Shown: one piece after another, positions 43,946 to 53,950 of the stretch
How the letters are laid out: each line of letters begins with the position of its first letter
How positions within the stretch are numbered: the stretch's first letter is position 1
DNA from: Bacillus sp. SLBN-46
GTDB taxonomy: Bacteria; Bacillota; Bacilli; Bacillales; Cytobacillaceae
Reading direction: 5' to 3'
Length of the DNA: 64,000 nt
Assembly (NCBI RefSeq): GCF_031453555.1
Contig: NZ_JAVIZM010000001.1
Location: forward strand, 1 to 64,000
Made by a program: the position numbers and the translations under genes
Notes under the pieces: generated by a model
Database searches by the model: none
What the model was told of the DNA's origin: nothing
What the model saw: the letters and a program-made list of their open reading frames with translations, nothing else

Positions 43946-45382
43946 TTAAATGATGTTAAACATAGAGTAAATCGCAATGACAAAGAATACAGCTACTGTT
44001 TTAATCACTGTTACAGCGAAAATGTCACGGTATGACTGCTTGTGAGTCAATCCTGTAACTGCAAGAAGGGTAATAACCGCTCCATTATGCGGCAGTGTAT
44101 CCATACCACCTGATGCCATCGCTACCACACGGTGCATAACTTCAGGCGGGATATGAGCTGCGGCAATCGCTTGATTGTATTTTTCCGCCATCGCTCCTAG
44201 CGCAATCCCCATTCCTCCTGATGCAGAGCCTGTAATACCAGCAAGGGAACTTGTAGTTACAGCACCGTTAACAAGCGGATTGGTAAACGTACTAGAAATC
44301 GCATCACTAATTTTTGCAAATCCTGGAAGGGATGAAATAACCCCTCCAAAGCCGTATTCCGCACCTGTATTCATAGTCGCAAGCAATGCCCCAGCAATAC
44401 TTAAGTTTAAACCTTCTTTAAAGTTTACCGTTACACGCTTCCAATCAAAGGCAAGTGATGTGACGATCCCTACCACTAGTGCCAACTCAACCGCCCAAAT
44501 AGCAGCAACTGCTTTTACATCTACCGTGTATGCATTTAAGCCGATGGCAGTAAAATCAAACCCATTCGGATACCATTTTGGAATGTAGGTAATGAACAGT
44601 TTATTTGTCACTCCTACAAGCACTAGAGGCACAAACGCCATGATTTGGCGTAAAACAGATTGTTGTGACTTTAAATCCGGTACCATTTCGTTTTCCTCTG
44701 ATTTGGCCAGCTCCAAGGCGGAAGCATTTTCTGTGCCAAAGCCATAGTAGCCTTCCCCTGCTTTTTCTGCTTTTTTCCTTCTTGTTTCTAGATAGAGAAG
44801 ACCAAGTCCTAAGACAAAGATAGCTCCGATAATACCCAGTGTTGGTGCTGCGTAGATATCTGTTTTAAAGAAGTTAATTGGTATAACGTTCTGGATTTGC
44901 GGTGTTCCTGGTAAAGCATCCATCGTGAAGGTAAAAGCACCGAGAGCGATGGTTCCGGGAATCAAACGTTTTGGAATGTTTGCTTCTCTAAACATTTGAG
45001 CGGCAAATGGATAAATAGCAAATACAGCTACGAATAAGCTTACGCCGCTATAAGTTAAGATAGCACCTAGTAAAATGATGGTTTGCATGGCACGTTTCGC
45101 ACCAACCCAACGGACAATTGTTTTTGCAATTGATTCTGCAATGCCAGACATCTCAACTACTTTTCCAAAAATCGCGCCTAGTAAAAAGACAGGAAAATAA
45201 GATTTAATGAATCCGACCATTTTTTCCATAAATACACCGGAGAAAAACGGTAATACATGGCTTGGGTCAACAAGTAATACGGCTAAAAGTGCGCAGAGCG
45301 GTGCAAATAAAATTACAGAGAAACCACGATACGCAACGAACATTAATAGCCCAAGCGACAAAAGAATAATAAATAATTGCAT
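43946..45382 (-). CDS. GntP-family permease, probably for hydroxybutyrate
   Basis: A 478-residue transporter with about twelve membrane segments and the GntP-family features (DALPGTPQIQNVIPINFF, TGSASGGMGIALGAM, SGGMDTLPHNGAVITLL). Resembles B. subtilis YxjC, encoded with 3-hydroxybutyrate dehydrogenase. The permease-dehydrogenase operon, with a sigma-54 activator next to it, supports 3-hydroxybutyrate rather than gluconate as substrate. RBS AGGGGGA before ATG. Confidence 0.85.
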   Translation of the reverse strand: MQLFIILLSLGLLMFVAYRGFSVILFAPLCALLAVLLVDPSHVLPFFSGVFMEKMVGFIKSYFPVFLLGAIFGKVVEMSGIAESIAKTIVRWVGAKRAMQTIILLGAILTYSGVSLFVAVFAIYPFAAQMFREANIPKRLIPGTIALGAFTFTMDALPGTPQIQNVIPINFFKTDIYAAPTLGIIGAIFVLGLGLLYLETRRKKAEKAGEGYYGFGTENASALELAKSEENEMVPDLKSQQSVLRQIMAFVPLVLVGVTNKLFITYIPKWYPNGFDFTAIGLNAYTVDVKAVAAIWAVELALVVGIVTSLAFDWKRVTVNFKEGLNLSIAGALLATMNTGAEYGFGGVISSLPGFAKISDAISSTFTNPLVNGAVTTSSLAGITGSASGGMGIALGAMAEKYNQAIAAAHIPPEVMHRVVAMASGGMDTLPHNGAVITLLAVTGLTHKQSYRDIFAVTVIKTVAVFFVIAIYSMFNII

Positions 45383-45426
45383 GAAAATCCCCCTTTGGAT
45401 AATTTGGATAAGCTTCTGTTTCTTGT

Positions 45427-45442
45427 TAGAAAGCGTTTACAT
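45427..45442. promoter_or_regulatory. cre site (CcpA) in the hydroxybutyrate operon leader
   Basis: TAGAAAGCGTTTACAT matches the cre consensus WTGNAARCGNWWWCAW in 15 of 16 positions. It lies just downstream of the expected sigma-54 start site, where CcpA would block elongation, giving glucose repression. Confidence 0.75.
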
Positions 45443-45463
45443 TATGAAGCTTGCTTATATATC

Positions 45464-45480
45464 TGCAAGTTTTGTGCCAA
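45464..45480 (-). promoter_or_regulatory. Sigma-54 promoter of the hydroxybutyrate operon
   Basis: Minus strand TTGGCACAAAACTTGCA matches the -24/-12 consensus TTGGCAC-N5-TTGCW at every fixed position. It is 82 bp before the permease start codon. Confidence 0.92.
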
Positions 45481-45575
45481 AATTATAAATTTTTAGATAA
45501 ATTATTCAGTTCTCCTAGTTTAACACTTTCACATGTTATTTATAAGATTAACACTCTTAATCTCTCTTACTCTTT

Positions 45576-45641
45576 TTCCGGAATTACGGAATTTCACTAG
45601 AAAAAGTTTCCGCGAATGCGGAATTTTCCGTTCTTGCGGAA
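45576..45641. promoter_or_regulatory. Three palindromes TTCCG-N6-CGGAA, likely enhancer sites
   Basis: Perfect copies at 45576-45591, 45608-45623 and 45626-45641. They lie about 110-180 bp upstream of the sigma-54 promoter, the usual place for enhancer-binding-protein sites. Centre spacings are 32 and 18 bp. The region has no coding capacity. Confidence 0.65.
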
Positions 45642-45671
45642 TCTATTCCTGTAAAGGAAGTCTTGAAACAC

Positions 45672-45706
45672 AAAAAGAGCAGCCCCAAAAGGACTGCCCT
45701 AAAAAA
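45672..45706 (-). terminator. Terminator of the mgl operon
   Basis: Minus-strand hairpin GGGCAGTCC / GGGGCTGC (with G-T pairs) followed by TCTTTTT, six bases after the permease stop. Confidence 0.65.
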
Positions 45707-45711
45707 CTCTC

Positions 45712-46734
45712 TTATTTCTTCTTCGCGTGCTTTCTCATGTCAAAGGCAACCGCTACGACGATGATTAGGCCTTTAACGATGAATTGGATGTATGGGCTAA
45801 CTCCAAGGAAGGCTAGACCGTAGTTGATGATTTGGAATATAAGAACACCAGTGACAACGCCTGGTACCGTTCCAATACCACCTGATAAAGATACCCCACC
45901 GACCACGCAGGCTGCGATGGCATCTAATTCGTACATGTTACCTGTATTGTTTGTCGCACTACCTACACGGCCTGCCTCAAGCGTACCAGAGAAGCCATAT
46001 AATAGACCTGCGATCATATAGATAATAATAATATTTCTTGCTACGTTAACACCGGAAACCTTTGCTGCTTCAGGATTTCCGCCGATGGCGTACATGTTTT
46101 TCCCTAATTGCGTTTTATTCCAAATTACCCAAATAACAATAGTAGCTATAATAGCATAAATAACAAGATAAGGAATTTCATAGGACCCAATTGGAATCCC
46201 GCGTTGGGCAAAAGTTGTAAACTTTTCGCTTAATCCACCAATAGGCTGTGCGCCATATGGCGGGCGGTCAAAATAAATGGAAGTTAATCCGTACACACCA
46301 ATCATCATACCTAAGGTAGCAATGAACGGTGGAACGTGTAATTTTGATACAATGACACCATTCACTGTTGCAATAAGACCTGTTGCAATCATTGCAATAA
46401 TAATTGGAACAATCAACGGTAACTCCGGTAAATTCGGATACATTTTATACGCGTAATCGCCCGCTTGCAGCATAGATGCTGAGATAACGGCTGCGAGTCC
46501 GACCATCCGCCCAGCAGATAAGTCAGTACCAGCTGTAATCAGAATTCCTGCCATCCCTAATGCAATGATAATACGGGAGGAGGATTGGCTTAAAATATTA
46601 ATCAAGTTTGTGACTGAAAGGAAGTCAGGAGAAGCGACCACGATTCCAATAACAAGTAGGATTAAGAAAACATAAATCACATTATCAAAGAGCAGTTTGG
46701 TAATACTGCTTTTTTGTGTAGCTGAGTTTTTCAT
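45712..46734 (-). CDS. mglC: Galactose/methyl-galactoside ABC transporter permease
   Basis: A 340-residue BPD_transp_2 permease (RbsC/MglC type) with about ten helices; AAVISASMLQAGDYAY, PPFIATLGMMIGVYGL and the EAA-like GGNPEAAKVSGVNV are typical. ATG 46734 has AGGAGG at better spacing than the ATG two codons earlier. Last gene of mglBAC, whose binding protein has the MglB calcium loop; together they import galactose or its glycosides. Confidence 0.9.
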   Translation of the reverse strand: MKNSATQKSSITKLLFDNVIYVFLILLVIGIVVASPDFLSVTNLINILSQSSSRIIIALGMAGILITAGTDLSAGRMVGLAAVISASMLQAGDYAYKMYPNLPELPLIVPIIIAMIATGLIATVNGVIVSKLHVPPFIATLGMMIGVYGLTSIYFDRPPYGAQPIGGLSEKFTTFAQRGIPIGSYEIPYLVIYAIIATIVIWVIWNKTQLGKNMYAIGGNPEAAKVSGVNVARNIIIIYMIAGLLYGFSGTLEAGRVGSATNNTGNMYELDAIAACVVGGVSLSGGIGTVPGVVTGVLIFQIINYGLAFLGVSPYIQFIVKGLIIVVAVAFDMRKHAKKK

Positions 46735-46746
46735 TTGCATCTCCTC

Positions 46747-48252
46747 CTAATACAAAGCTGCTAATCGCATGATTTCTTCCTGCGACGTTTTAGCTGTTTC
46801 AACGATTCCTGCTGCTTTACCATTACTCATAACTAAAATTCGATCGGTTACACCTAAAAGCTCTGGCATTTCAGAAGAAATCATAATAATTCCCTTGCCT
46901 TCAGCTGCTAATTCATTAATTAACTGGTAGATTTCAAACTTCGCCCCCACGTCGATTCCTCTCGTCGGTTCATCCAGTAATAAGATATCTGGTTTGGTTA
47001 ATAGCCAACGCCCGATAATAACCTTTTGCTGGTTACCGCCTGAAAGACTGCCAATGGACGTTTTTTGTGAAGGCGTTTTTACCTTCATTGAATCAATTAC
47101 CCATTGGGTATCGTGTTCAACTTTCTTATCAGACAGGAACCCACTTTTCGTTTTATATTGCTTCATGTTAGAAATAATTGAGTTAAAGCTGATACTTAGT
47201 TCTGGGAAGATTCCCGTTGATCTTCTTTCTTCCGTAACGAGTGCAAAGCCGTTCCTAATGGCATGCTGTGGCGAATGGTTTTGAATCACCTTGCCATGCA
47301 ATTCAATTGTTCCAGAGGAGATCCCGCGAATTCCAAATAATGCCTCAACAACCTCTGTCCGCTTTGACCCTACTAATCCAGCAATCCCTAAGATTTCACC
47401 TTTACGAAGCTCAAAGTTAATATTTGAAAAAGATGGCTGTGTTTCTGCTGTGAAATCAGAAACCTTTAAAATCTTTTCTCCTGGTTCATTAACCTTCGCT
47501 GGGAAGCGCTGCGATAAGTCACGGCCAACCATCAGCTTGATGATTTCATCGGTTGTTAATTCTTTTGCGCTCTTTGTCGCAATATACTGACCGTCACGCA
47601 TGATCGTTACCTCATCAGAAATCTTTAAGATTTCCTCCATTTTGTGAGAAATATAGATAATCGCCACATTCTCACTTTGAAGCCTTCGGATGATTCTAAA
47701 GAGATGATTGACTTCTGTTTCGGTTAAGGATGACGTCGGTTCGTCCATTACGATAATTTTCGAGTGGTATGAAACAGCTTTTGCAATTTCCACCATTTGC
47801 ATTTCCGAAACGGATAACGTGCTCACCTTACTGCGTGGGTCAATGTTGATATCTAAGCTCTTAAAAATAGCTGCTGTATCCTCGTACATTTTCTTTTCAT
47901 CGATGAAAATACCTTTTTTCGGATACCGTCCTAGCCAGAGATTATCCATGACATTTTGCTGGCGGACCTGGTTTAATTCTTGGTGCACCATGGAAACGCC
48001 GTTTTCAAGTGCCTGCTTTGAATTGGCAAAGGAAACCTCTTTTCCATCAAAAAGAATTTTACCTTCATCCATCGAATAAATGCCGAATAAGCATTTCATT
48101 AATGTGGATTTTCCTGCACCATTTTCGCCCATCAAGGCATGTACGGAGCCGGGCTTCACTTTCAAGGAAACATTGTCCAATGCAAGTACTCCAGGGAATC
48201 TTTTTGTGATATTGAGCATTTCAAGTAGATTGGCAGTACTGGATTCTGACAT
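46747..48252 (-). CDS. mglA: Galactose/methyl-galactoside ABC transporter ATPase, two-domain
   Basis: A 501-residue protein with two nucleotide-binding domains. The first has GENGAGKST and [14 protein letters not shown] with MDEPTSSL; the second has the degenerate Walker [10 protein letters not shown] and [15 protein letters not shown] with LDEPTRGID, as usual for MglA/RbsA. RBS AAGGAGGT before ATG. A 210 bp structured gap separates it from mglB. Confidence 0.94.
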   Translation of the reverse strand: MSESSTANLLEMLNITKRFPGVLALDNVSLKVKPGSVHALMGENGAGKSTLMKCLFGIYSMDEGKILFDGKEVSFANSKQALENGVSMVHQELNQVRQQNVMDNLWLGRYPKKGIFIDEKKMYEDTAAIFKSLDINIDPRSKVSTLSVSEMQMVEIAKAVSYHSKIIVMDEPTSSLTETEVNHLFRIIRRLQSENVAIIYISHKMEEILKISDEVTIMRDGQYIATKSAKELTTDEIIKLMVGRDLSQRFPAKVNEPGEKILKVSDFTAETQPSFSNINFELRKGEILGIAGLVGSKRTEVVEALFGIRGISSGTIELHGKVIQNHSPQHAIRNGFALVTEERRSTGIFPELSISFNSIISNMKQYKTKSGFLSDKKVEHDTQWVIDSMKVKTPSQKTSIGSLSGGNQQKVIIGRWLLTKPDILLLDEPTRGIDVGAKFEIYQLINELAAEGKGIIMISSEMPELLGVTDRILVMSNGKAAGIVETAKTSQEEIMRLAALY

Positions 48253-48372
48253 GAGCGAACCTCCTTACTAACTATTTAAAAATAAGAGAAGCACCTGCGA
48301 AGTGCGTCCCATTTTTTGATAAAAAAATTCAGATGCTACGGTGTCCCGCTCCAAATCGTGGTAGCATGACCC

Positions 48373-48408
48373 CGAACGAAAGAAAAGAAGATTCCTTTCC
48401 TTCGTTCG
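48373..48408. repeat. Hairpin between mglB and mglA
   Basis: Arms CGAACGAA (48373-48380) / TTCGTTCG (48401-48408) with further partial pairing inside; a second hairpin ATGCTACG / CGTGGTAGCAT lies at about 48332-48366. Such intercistronic structures commonly protect the binding-protein part of the mRNA and lower expression of the ATPase and permease. 48253-48462 has no gene. Confidence 0.5.
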
Positions 48409-48462
48409 AAGAGCGCCAAGAGCTGAATAGAATCAGCCCTGGACCAGCGCTTCGACTAAATC

Positions 48463-49524
48463 TTACTTATATGCATCCTTACCAACTTGGATGTTGTCTT
48501 TTGTTACTTCTACGTAAGGAACACGAACAGCTTTCTTGTCGTCAAGCTTCCACTCTGTTCCGTCTAATACGTCTTTACCGCTCGCAGCATTCGTAGCAAG
48601 CTCAATTGTTGCTTTACCTTGGTTTTTCGCGTCATTTAACACGGTACCAACCATCTTGCCTTTTTCAATCATTTCTAATGCTTCAGGAATCGCATCAACA
48701 CCTACAACTGGCATGAACTTATCGCCGGAGAAGTAGCCACCCTTTTCAAGAGAAGCAATCGCACCTAATGCCATACCATCGTTGTTAGCGATTACGAATT
48801 CGATTTTGTCATTGTATTTTGCTAACCAAGCGTCCATTTTTTCAGTTGCTTTTGTTGCATCCCACATCGCTGTATCCATTGCTAATTCTTCTACTTGGAT
48901 GCCTTTTTCTTTTACAGTATCAACTGCATACTTTGTACGTGCTTCTGCATCTGGGTGTCCTGGCTCACCTTTTAATAGTACATATTGAAGTTTGCCGTCA
49001 CCGTTTTTGTCCCACTTATCTTTGTTCGCTTCCCAAGCTTTTGCAATCAGTTCACCTTGGATGACACCAGATTCAGATGAAGTGGTTCCTACATAGTAAG
49101 CTTTATCGTAGCCTGCAAGTACACTTGCATCTGGCTCTTTATTGAAGAAGATAACTGGAATATTCTTTGGTTTTGCTTTATCAATAATAGTTTGAGCTGC
49201 TTTTGGATCTACTAGGTTAATAGCTAGAGATTTTGCACCTTTCGCAATCAATGTATCTACTTGCTCAATTTGTTTTGCTTGATCGTTTTGAGAGTCATTC
49301 AACATTAGGTTTACTTTACCTTTTGCTGAATTTTCCATTGCACGACGTACATAGGACATGAAGTTGTCGTCAAATTTGTAGATGGTTGCACCAACAGCCG
49401 GAAGACCGCCGTCCTTACCTTTACCAGAATCAGAACCGCTAGTTGAACTGCTGCAACCTGCGGCTAATAGAATACTAGATGCAATTGTTAAAGATAGAAC
49501 CAACCCTTTTTTCTTCTTAAGCAT
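48463..49524 (-). CDS. mglB: Galactose-binding lipoprotein MglB
   Basis: A 353-residue sugar-binding protein with lysine-rich signal and lipobox LAAGC (Cys 24). It carries the EF-hand-like calcium loop DKNGDGKLQ that marks MglB/GGBP, and aromatic and polar residues of the galactose/glucose site. RBS AAAGGAGA. First gene of mglBAC. Upstream are a cre-like box and, next door, a membrane sugar sensor/kinase/AraC-type regulator set that probably controls it. Confidence 0.92.
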   Translation of the reverse strand: MLKKKKGLVLSLTIASSILLAAGCSSSTSGSDSGKGKDGGLPAVGATIYKFDDNFMSYVRRAMENSAKGKVNLMLNDSQNDQAKQIEQVDTLIAKGAKSLAINLVDPKAAQTIIDKAKPKNIPVIFFNKEPDASVLAGYDKAYYVGTTSSESGVIQGELIAKAWEANKDKWDKNGDGKLQYVLLKGEPGHPDAEARTKYAVDTVKEKGIQVEELAMDTAMWDATKATEKMDAWLAKYNDKIEFVIANNDGMALGAIASLEKGGYFSGDKFMPVVGVDAIPEALEMIEKGKMVGTVLNDAKNQGKATIELATNAASGKDVLDGTEWKLDDKKAVRVPYVEVTKDNIQVGKDAYK

Positions 49525-49580
49525 GTGATCATTCTCCTTTTTCCTTTTGATAAAGACTAACGGTGCTTAACTAGCCTACG

Positions 49581-49594
49581 TGTAAGCCCTTACA
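49581..49594. promoter_or_regulatory. cre-like site upstream of mglB
   Basis: TGTAAGCCCTTACA, a near-palindrome matching TGNAANCGNTTNCA at all but one position (CC for CG). It lies 57 bp before mglB. Likely CcpA control of galactose uptake. The remaining 49600-49720 should hold the YesN-type activator site, but I see no clear repeat. Confidence 0.55.
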
Positions 49595-49721
49595 CATATG
49601 TTAGCATCAGGAGAACCACTGCAATAGTTCCAAACTATAGCACATTTTTGTGAATACCTAGACATTTTTGCAAACGATTACAATTTTCTGATAGTTAAAT
49701 CCTATTCTTATTAAAAAATGC

Positions 49722-49752
49722 GAGGCGGACTCCTTTGCTTGGAGTCCGCCTC
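49722..49752 (-). terminator. Terminator of the sensor/kinase/regulator operon
   Basis: Perfect 12 bp stem GAGGCGGACTCC / GGAGTCCGCCTC followed by TTTTTT on the minus strand. Confidence 0.88.
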
Positions 49753-49763
49753 ACACTGAAATC

Positions 49764-51353
49764 TTATTGACTAACAGTTGCTTTTCGAAATTCTGACGGC
49801 GATAAGCCGGTTTGTTTTTTAAAGACACGGCTGAAGTAATTTGGGTCTTTGTAGCCGACGGAGTAGCATATTTCCTTTAAGCTTTTTCCCGGATCCACCA
49901 TTTCTGCTTTGGCGTGCTGGATCCTAATCTCCGTCAGATAATCAATAAATGTCATCCCAAAACGATCTTTAAATAATTTGCTTAAATAAAACGGACTTAA
50001 TTCCACAAATTCCGCCACTGATTCTAACGTAATCGAATCGGCAAAATGCTTCTCAATATATTCCTTGGCTTTATGTAGCATACCCTTAGCATGATTATTT
50101 CTCCACACCTGCACATGATGAACGACTGATAATAAATGAGATTTTCCTTTTTCAAAAATCACCTTGCTATCCTCAGATACATCAATAGTCGGTGTTTGTT
50201 CATAGCTGATGCCTAAATCATGAAGCATGCGCGACAGCAGAATAAACAATTCATCGAATGACTTTTTCACTAGAACTGCGTTTACGTTTTTATCATCTGC
50301 ATGCTTAGCAACAAACGTATCAAAAATATATAAAACTTGATTGATGTCCCCCTGACGGACCGCCTCTAACAATTTTTTCTCTACTTCAAGTACACCATTT
50401 TCCAGGTTTTCTTGGGATGACCCTTGTTTGACCCCAATGATATACTTACGGTTCGGTGTTTTTAATAGCTGTTTTAGGGCCAATACAGCTTCATGATAGG
50501 ATTGATTTAACTCATGGGCATGATTATAAGGGAGTCCCACCCCTATTCGTAGTTCTGCCTGGAAAGATTCTTTTTGAAACAAGTGGTGCAGCCTCTCAAC
50601 GATCACCTGTGCACTCGTTTTAAAGTTTGGTTTTTCCCCAGTCTTTTTACATAAAAATAAAACTGGTACTTGTGATTCAGTTAATTGCCCAATCATCATC
50701 TCTTCATTTTTCACTACTGATTTTTGTACTTCCTTCAGCCACATATACCAATTCTGCCTATCGCTGATTGAAAGCTCGGATGGTCCTTTTGGCTGCAGCG
50801 AGAGCAGCATAATGTATCCAGAGGTAATCTCTACCCCTAATAATTGCCCCCACTCATCGAACGTAATATCTCGAACCGAATTAACTAATAGAGAAGATAC
50901 CCACTCTTTTTGAGCGATAGATACGGCACGCTCGAGGTTATCTCTTAAGCTTTGCTGTTCTTCTCTAAGTTTCCGCTCCTCTAAGATATCACTAGAAACA
51001 CGTGCAACTGCCTCCAGGATATCTTGTTTACTGCTCGGTTTGAGGATATATTCTTTGACACCCTGCTGCATCACTTCTTTGGCATATTCAAATGTATTAA
51101 AAGCAGAAACCATAATAAAGCGGATCCCTGGGTCCATTTTTCTAATTTCCTTAACCGCCTGAACTCCATCCACACCGGGCATTTTAATATCCATAAAAAT
51201 AATATCAGGTCTGTGTTCTGCAGCCATTTCTATTGCTTTCCTGCCATTGGGAGCTTCCCCAATGACCCTTACGTCCTTTAAGGAGCTGTTAATAATTTTC
51301 GTTAATGCTTTCCGCTCTATCACTTCATCATCCACTATAAGAATATTTAACAA
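49764..51353 (-). CDS. YesN-type response regulator with AraC DNA-binding domain
   Basis: A 529-residue regulator: receiver domain (1-120; acidic DDE, phospho-acceptor in FMDIKMPG), a long central linker domain, and a C-terminal AraC helix-turn-helix pair ([21 protein letters not shown] and [21 protein letters not shown]). I choose TTG 51353 ([10 protein letters not shown]) because AAGGGGG lies eight bases before it. It overlaps the kinase gene. Expected to activate the adjacent mglBAC genes. Confidence 0.9.
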   Translation of the reverse strand: MLNILIVDDEVIERKALTKIINSSLKDVRVIGEAPNGRKAIEMAAEHRPDIIFMDIKMPGVDGVQAVKEIRKMDPGIRFIMVSAFNTFEYAKEVMQQGVKEYILKPSSKQDILEAVARVSSDILEERKLREEQQSLRDNLERAVSIAQKEWVSSLLVNSVRDITFDEWGQLLGVEITSGYIMLLSLQPKGPSELSISDRQNWYMWLKEVQKSVVKNEEMMIGQLTESQVPVLFLCKKTGEKPNFKTSAQVIVERLHHLFQKESFQAELRIGVGLPYNHAHELNQSYHEAVLALKQLLKTPNRKYIIGVKQGSSQENLENGVLEVEKKLLEAVRQGDINQVLYIFDTFVAKHADDKNVNAVLVKKSFDELFILLSRMLHDLGISYEQTPTIDVSEDSKVIFEKGKSHLLSVVHHVQVWRNNHAKGMLHKAKEYIEKHFADSITLESVAEFVELSPFYLSKLFKDRFGMTFIDYLTEIRIQHAKAEMVDPGKSLKEICYSVGYKDPNYFSRVFKKQTGLSPSEFRKATVSQ

Positions 51354-52806
51354 GCTCGCTTCCCCCTTTTTCCGCAATAGGAATGGTCAGTCTAAAATTG
51401 GTTCCCTTAGATAGCTCTGATTCGATTTCAACAATGTCATTTCGCTGATAAAAAAGCTGCAGTCTTCTTATGACGTTTTTGACGCCAATTCCATTTGAAT
51501 GATCTTTTGCCTTTTCAGGTGGTTCGTCAGCCGCAGCAGTCCCATCCACATATTGAAGCAGTCTTTTTTTGACTGACTCGTTCATTCCATCTCCGTTATC
51601 GATTACTTCTACGTAGATTCGGTCCTGATGACGATAAATATGAAGACGGATTTCTCCATTTGCTTCATAGGCTTCGACGCCATGAATAAAGGCGTTTTCG
51701 ATTAATGGCTGAAGGATTAAACTAGGAATTTCAATATCTAGACAATCTTCCTCAATCTCTGTGACAAACTGAATCCGTTCACCAAATCGAGTCTGTTGAA
51801 TATAAAAATACTCTTTTACAATTCGTACTTCATCTCTTAGGGTCGAGGCTTTATCGAAATCACTTAAGTTATAGCGAAGAATAGCAGCAACTGCCTCTAT
51901 CAAGCGCGAGGTATGCTCTGCTTCCTCCAGATAGGCCATCTTTGAAACCGTATTCAAAGTATTGAATAAGAAGTGAGGATTGATTTGGTTTTGAAGACTC
52001 CTTAACTCCAATTCTTTTAACAGCTTATCTAATTCACCCTTTTGTTTGATTTCCGTTACTAGCTGCCTTAGGTTTGTACGCATTTGGTTGAACGTTTCGG
52101 TTAACGGCTTTAATTCATCCTTTGTTGTGATTTTTATATCTTCCCCGGATAAGTTCCCTTTTGAGATTTGCTTAGCCGCTTGTGACAATAAACTAATTGG
52201 TTTGGTAATCCCGCCCGAAATCCATAATGCTAACAAGGTGCTTAGGAAAAATGCGGCGGCGAAAAGAGAAATGGACATTAACTTATAATAATGATTTTGC
52301 CTCTCCATTTGGTTATAGAATTGTTGGTAATCGGTGAGTTTATTGTTTAACAAGCCCAGTGTACTTTCCTGCAAAAAGGAAGCAATTTTCATGACTTCAT
52401 TAAAATGATAGGAGTATTGGTTTATATCTTCTTTTTGGAAGGCCATAATGGTCGCATCACTTTCTTCCAAAAAACTATCGATCATATTTTTATAATTAAT
52501 GAGCTTGATATCATTTGTGTCTAGTTCCTCATAAAGGCTGCTTTGATCCTTGAGGAGCTTGGTCTTTTCTCTCTGATAGTCTTTTAGATATGAAACTTCC
52601 TTATCTAAAATATACGCATGCAGTTTTTCCGCCACTAAGTTTGTCCTTTTGGATATATCATTGAGAAGGAGAAAACGCTCAAAGCTATCATCATATTCAA
52701 CGACGAGATTTTCACTGCTTTTATAAAAAAAGAAGCCGACTGAGGATAGCAAAACGACCAGTACGATGAAATAAAGAAGCAATTTGGACCGAATTCGAAA
52801 TAGCAT
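51328..52806 (-). CDS. YesM/LytS-type sensor histidine kinase
   Basis: A 492-residue kinase with two transmembrane helices (about 8-27 and 178-198) flanking an extracellular helical domain, a HAMP domain, the His_kinase motif [14 protein letters not shown] with the phosphorylated His, and HATPase motifs ENAFIHG and DNGDGM. Its start touches the stop of the sugar-binding sensor gene (TGATG), so they are coupled. It probably receives the signal from that protein at the membrane. Confidence 0.92.
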   Translation of the reverse strand: MLFRIRSKLLLYFIVLVVLLSSVGFFFYKSSENLVVEYDDSFERFLLLNDISKRTNLVAEKLHAYILDKEVSYLKDYQREKTKLLKDQSSLYEELDTNDIKLINYKNMIDSFLEESDATIMAFQKEDINQYSYHFNEVMKIASFLQESTLGLLNNKLTDYQQFYNQMERQNHYYKLMSISLFAAAFFLSTLLALWISGGITKPISLLSQAAKQISKGNLSGEDIKITTKDELKPLTETFNQMRTNLRQLVTEIKQKGELDKLLKELELRSLQNQINPHFLFNTLNTVSKMAYLEEAEHTSRLIEAVAAILRYNLSDFDKASTLRDEVRIVKEYFYIQQTRFGERIQFVTEIEEDCLDIEIPSLILQPLIENAFIHGVEAYEANGEIRLHIYRHQDRIYVEVIDNGDGMNESVKKRLLQYVDGTAAADEPPEKAKDHSNGIGVKNVIRRLQLFYQRNDIVEIESELSKGTNFRLTIPIAEKGGSELVKYSYSG

Positions 52807-53807
52807 CAGTTGTTGTCCTCCTTGTTATGCATCACACTTACGGGTAAATCTCCTATTCTCATAATTCTTGTTTCTGTATGGACAACCTGAGAGACTGTTT
52901 TTCCTTCAATTATATCAATCATCATTTTTACTGCTCTGTATCCCATTTCATAAGGCTGTTGGACCACGGTTGCCTTGATTGTTCCTCTTCGAATATAGTC
53001 CAAGGTTTCAGGTAGCGTATCAAATCCAATTACATACACTTCTCTTTGTTTTTTGTACTTTTCAATAACCTGTGCAATTCCGATCCCATCTAGAGCACTG
53101 GTTCCATAAAAGGCATTGATTTCCGGATGGTCTTTTAAGAGTTGATTGGCCTTTTCTGCTGCTTTTACTGTACTGATTTCGGATTGCTGGATGTCAATAA
53201 TATGTATTCCAGGTGCTTCTTTTACCGCGTCCTGAAATCCCTTCACACGCTGTTGCTGATGGTTCGCATAAAAAGTTCCGGTAATAATGGCAACATTGGC
53301 TTGTCCGTTTGTATCGGTAATTAAGGCTTTTCCTGCTAGATATCCTGAGTAATAATTGTCTGTCCCGATATAGGCTAATCGGAGACTGTTTGCGGCATCT
53401 GTATCTACTGTAATCACCGGAATTCCGTCAGCGATGACCCGATTTATTAACGGCGTAAATTGTTCATCACTTAATCCCTGTGTTAAAATCCCATCCACTT
53501 TGGAAGCTGCGGACATTTCAATTGTCTTTAAATGGTCGTCAATATTTGCCTGCTTCGGTCCTGAGTATTCCAGCAGCACACCATATTTTTTGGCGGCATC
53601 CTTTGCCCCTCTTTCAACCAGTCTCCAATACTCGTTATCTAGCTCTTCCGGTACGAGAACAAAGTGATATTTATAGGCTTCATGTACCTTTTTTTCGACG
53701 GGTAATTCATGGGTAACCACCTTATAGCCATAAAAAACCGATAATGAGCAACTTATAATAAAAAACAAAATACCAAATGTATACGCTGTCAAAGATAACT
53801 TGCTCAT
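52806..53807 (-). CDS. Membrane-anchored sugar-binding sensor protein
   Basis: A 333-residue periplasmic-binding-protein-like (Peripla_BP_4) protein with an uncleaved-looking N-terminal helix (about 8-28) and no ABC genes of its own. [18 protein letters not shown] and the DTDAANS and [12 protein letters not shown] segments mark a ribose/galactose-type sugar site. Its coupling to a LytS-type kinase matches the XylFII-LytS arrangement known from clostridia, where the binding protein presents the sugar to the kinase. Candidate ligand: galactose. Confidence 0.85.
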   Translation of the reverse strand: MSKLSLTAYTFGILFFIISCSLSVFYGYKVVTHELPVEKKVHEAYKYHFVLVPEELDNEYWRLVERGAKDAAKKYGVLLEYSGPKQANIDDHLKTIEMSAASKVDGILTQGLSDEQFTPLINRVIADGIPVITVDTDAANSLRLAYIGTDNYYSGYLAGKALITDTNGQANVAIITGTFYANHQQQRVKGFQDAVKEAPGIHIIDIQQSEISTVKAAEKANQLLKDHPEINAFYGTSALDGIGIAQVIEKYKKQREVYVIGFDTLPETLDYIRRGTIKATVVQQPYEMGYRAVKMMIDIIEGKTVSQVVHTETRIMRIGDLPVSVMHNKEDNN

Positions 53808-53885
53808 CCAATCTCCCCACTCTCGATGCCACTCTAACTACCGCTATTATACGGAAGATTCCAAAAATCGACAATGAAAAGAATA

Positions 53886-53900
53886 TGGTGTCAGGCACCA
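53886..53900. repeat. Half REP element TGGTGTCAGGCACCA
   Basis: A single arm of the dispersed hairpin family, about 80 bp upstream of the sugar sensor gene. Confidence 0.75.
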
Positions 53901-53950
53901 CAATACGAGACTCTATGAATTCGGACAACTCTCTGCTTTTTGACGCTTTG

